DNA of 64,000 nt, from the NCBI RefSeq assembly GCF_007830065.1, contig NZ_VLKK01000008.1:123666-187665 (forward strand), written 5' to 3'. The translations under genes were made by a program, and so were the position numbers. A model generated the notes under the pieces. It was not told the DNA's origin. It did not search any database and saw nothing but the letters and a program-made list of their open reading frames with translations. Of this stretch, positions 63,703 through 64,000 are shown in pieces. Source of the DNA: Sphingobium wenxiniae. GTDB taxonomy: Bacteria > Pseudomonadota > Alphaproteobacteria > Sphingomonadales > Sphingomonadaceae. Numbering within the stretch: the first letter of the stretch is position 1; each line of letters opens with the position of its first letter.

Positions 63703-64000
63703 CCGCCTTATTCACCAAAAGTGTCCTGAAGGGTTGGCGGGAGTGGCGTAAGCCTCTGATCTGAATTAGGAACTGGGTGTCTAAGCCGAACCTGCCGCAG
63801 GGCAGAAAATGCCACGGGCCACACCCGCCATGAACGATGATATCGCAAGCTCATTTGGATTCCCAGCAGTCGGCCGCAAGAAAATCACAGCTGCGTTCGA
63901 CGGTGGCCGGCTTACCTCGGATGGCGGTGTTCTACTGCTTGCACAGGCCGAGCGCGCGATGGGGATTTGCCAGCGCCTGGCGGCTTGTATTGCCGATCCG
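63703..64000 (+). mobile_element. IS1380-family insertion sequence, left end (runs off the window)
   Basis: The sequence from about 63698-63703 onward has no similarity to the glycosyltransferase and leads into an IS1380-type transposase. The left end probably reads CCCGCCTTATTCACCAAAAG, with CTAG (63698-63701) just outside as a possible target site. The exact end and the target duplication cannot be fixed because the right end is not in the window. The 127 bases before the transposase ATG are non-coding leader. Confidence 0.75.
63830..64000 (+). CDS. IS1380-family transposase, N-terminal part
   Basis: 57 codons are visible: MNDDIASSFGFPAVGRKKI, then FDGGRLTSDGGVLLLAQAER and GICQRLAACIADP. 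The FDGGxxxSDGGVLLL block is the recognised N-terminus of IS1380-family DDE transposases. An in-frame ATG at 63809 is another start. The gene continues beyond the window, so integrity of the catalytic domain cannot be judged. Confidence 0.85.
   Translation, partial: MNDDIASSFGFPAVGRKKITAAFDGGRLTSDGGVLLLAQAERAMGICQRLAACIADP

Noticed and set aside
1..64000. CRISPR arrays, rRNA or tRNA genes, prophage or defence islands
   Set aside because: I looked for regularly spaced repeats, conserved RNA segments and phage or defence proteins and found none.

Overview
The window is GC-rich, tightly packed chromosomal DNA from an alphaproteobacterium. It is most likely a member of the Sphingomonadales, with Sphingobium or a close relative as the best guess. 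The evidence is gene order (rpsT next to dnaA, secB/Tim44-like/mltA/smr, an rpsM-rpsK-rpoA-rplQ block), the presence of an NDUFA12 homologue and a DUF2155 protein, a ThiS-ThiG fusion, and the protein sequences themselves. The genus call rests on recognition, not on a search.

Layout. 1-7.4 kb (minus strand): the start of infC, then thrS, then a tightly overlapping ubiE-ubiB-coaBC-dut-moeB-like-dsrE-like cluster. 7.5-12.9 kb: mutM, rpsT with a clear terminator, dnaA, an HD-GYP protein with an altered HD dyad, a secreted cyclophilin and a small regulator-like protein. 13-20 kb: a DUF4136 lipoprotein, trpS-murJ-secB (minus) and the divergent Tim44-like/mltA/smr set (plus). 20-30.7 kb: a GGDEF-EAL protein with a damaged EAL site, dapE, a cupin remnant, an LD-carboxypeptidase, an EnvC-like protein, rlmH-rsfS-nadD, rmuC and an aminotransferase. 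30.7-35 kb: guaA, an MFS transporter, a DUF1275 protein and a secreted hypothetical. 35-37.9 kb: the rpsM-rpsK-rpoA-rplQ operon, with a promoter-like sequence in front and an intrinsic terminator behind. 37.9-45 kb: a prolyl oligopeptidase, a membrane dipeptidase, aat overlapping a DUF2155 gene antisense, an NDUFA12 homologue, a DUF192 protein and recX. 45-49.4 kb: an orphan fatty acyl-AMP ligase, a ParA-like ATPase with a perfect palindrome upstream, and ugd. 49.6-55.4 kb: arsC-like, accC-accB, aroQ, thiSG, a CoA-transferase pair and a HIT protein. 55.4-64 kb: a capsule/exopolysaccharide locus (GT4 glycosyltransferase, KpsC-like, KpsS-like, manC, manA, an APH-fold kinase and a glycosyltransferase). 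It ends where an IS1380-family element has cut the last glycosyltransferase.

Most of the window is housekeeping: translation, transcription, cell wall, ubiquinone, CoA, fatty acid and thiamine synthesis. The accessory signal is concentrated in the polysaccharide locus, the two c-di-GMP-type proteins with altered catalytic motifs, the dispersed palindromic repeats and the IS boundary. I found no CRISPR array, tRNA or rRNA gene, phage, or defence island, and no convincing wholly new system. The most unusual points are an apparent AUA start codon for infC, a 214-base antisense overlap of two conserved genes, and paired loss of metal-binding residues in both c-di-GMP phosphodiesterase-type domains.
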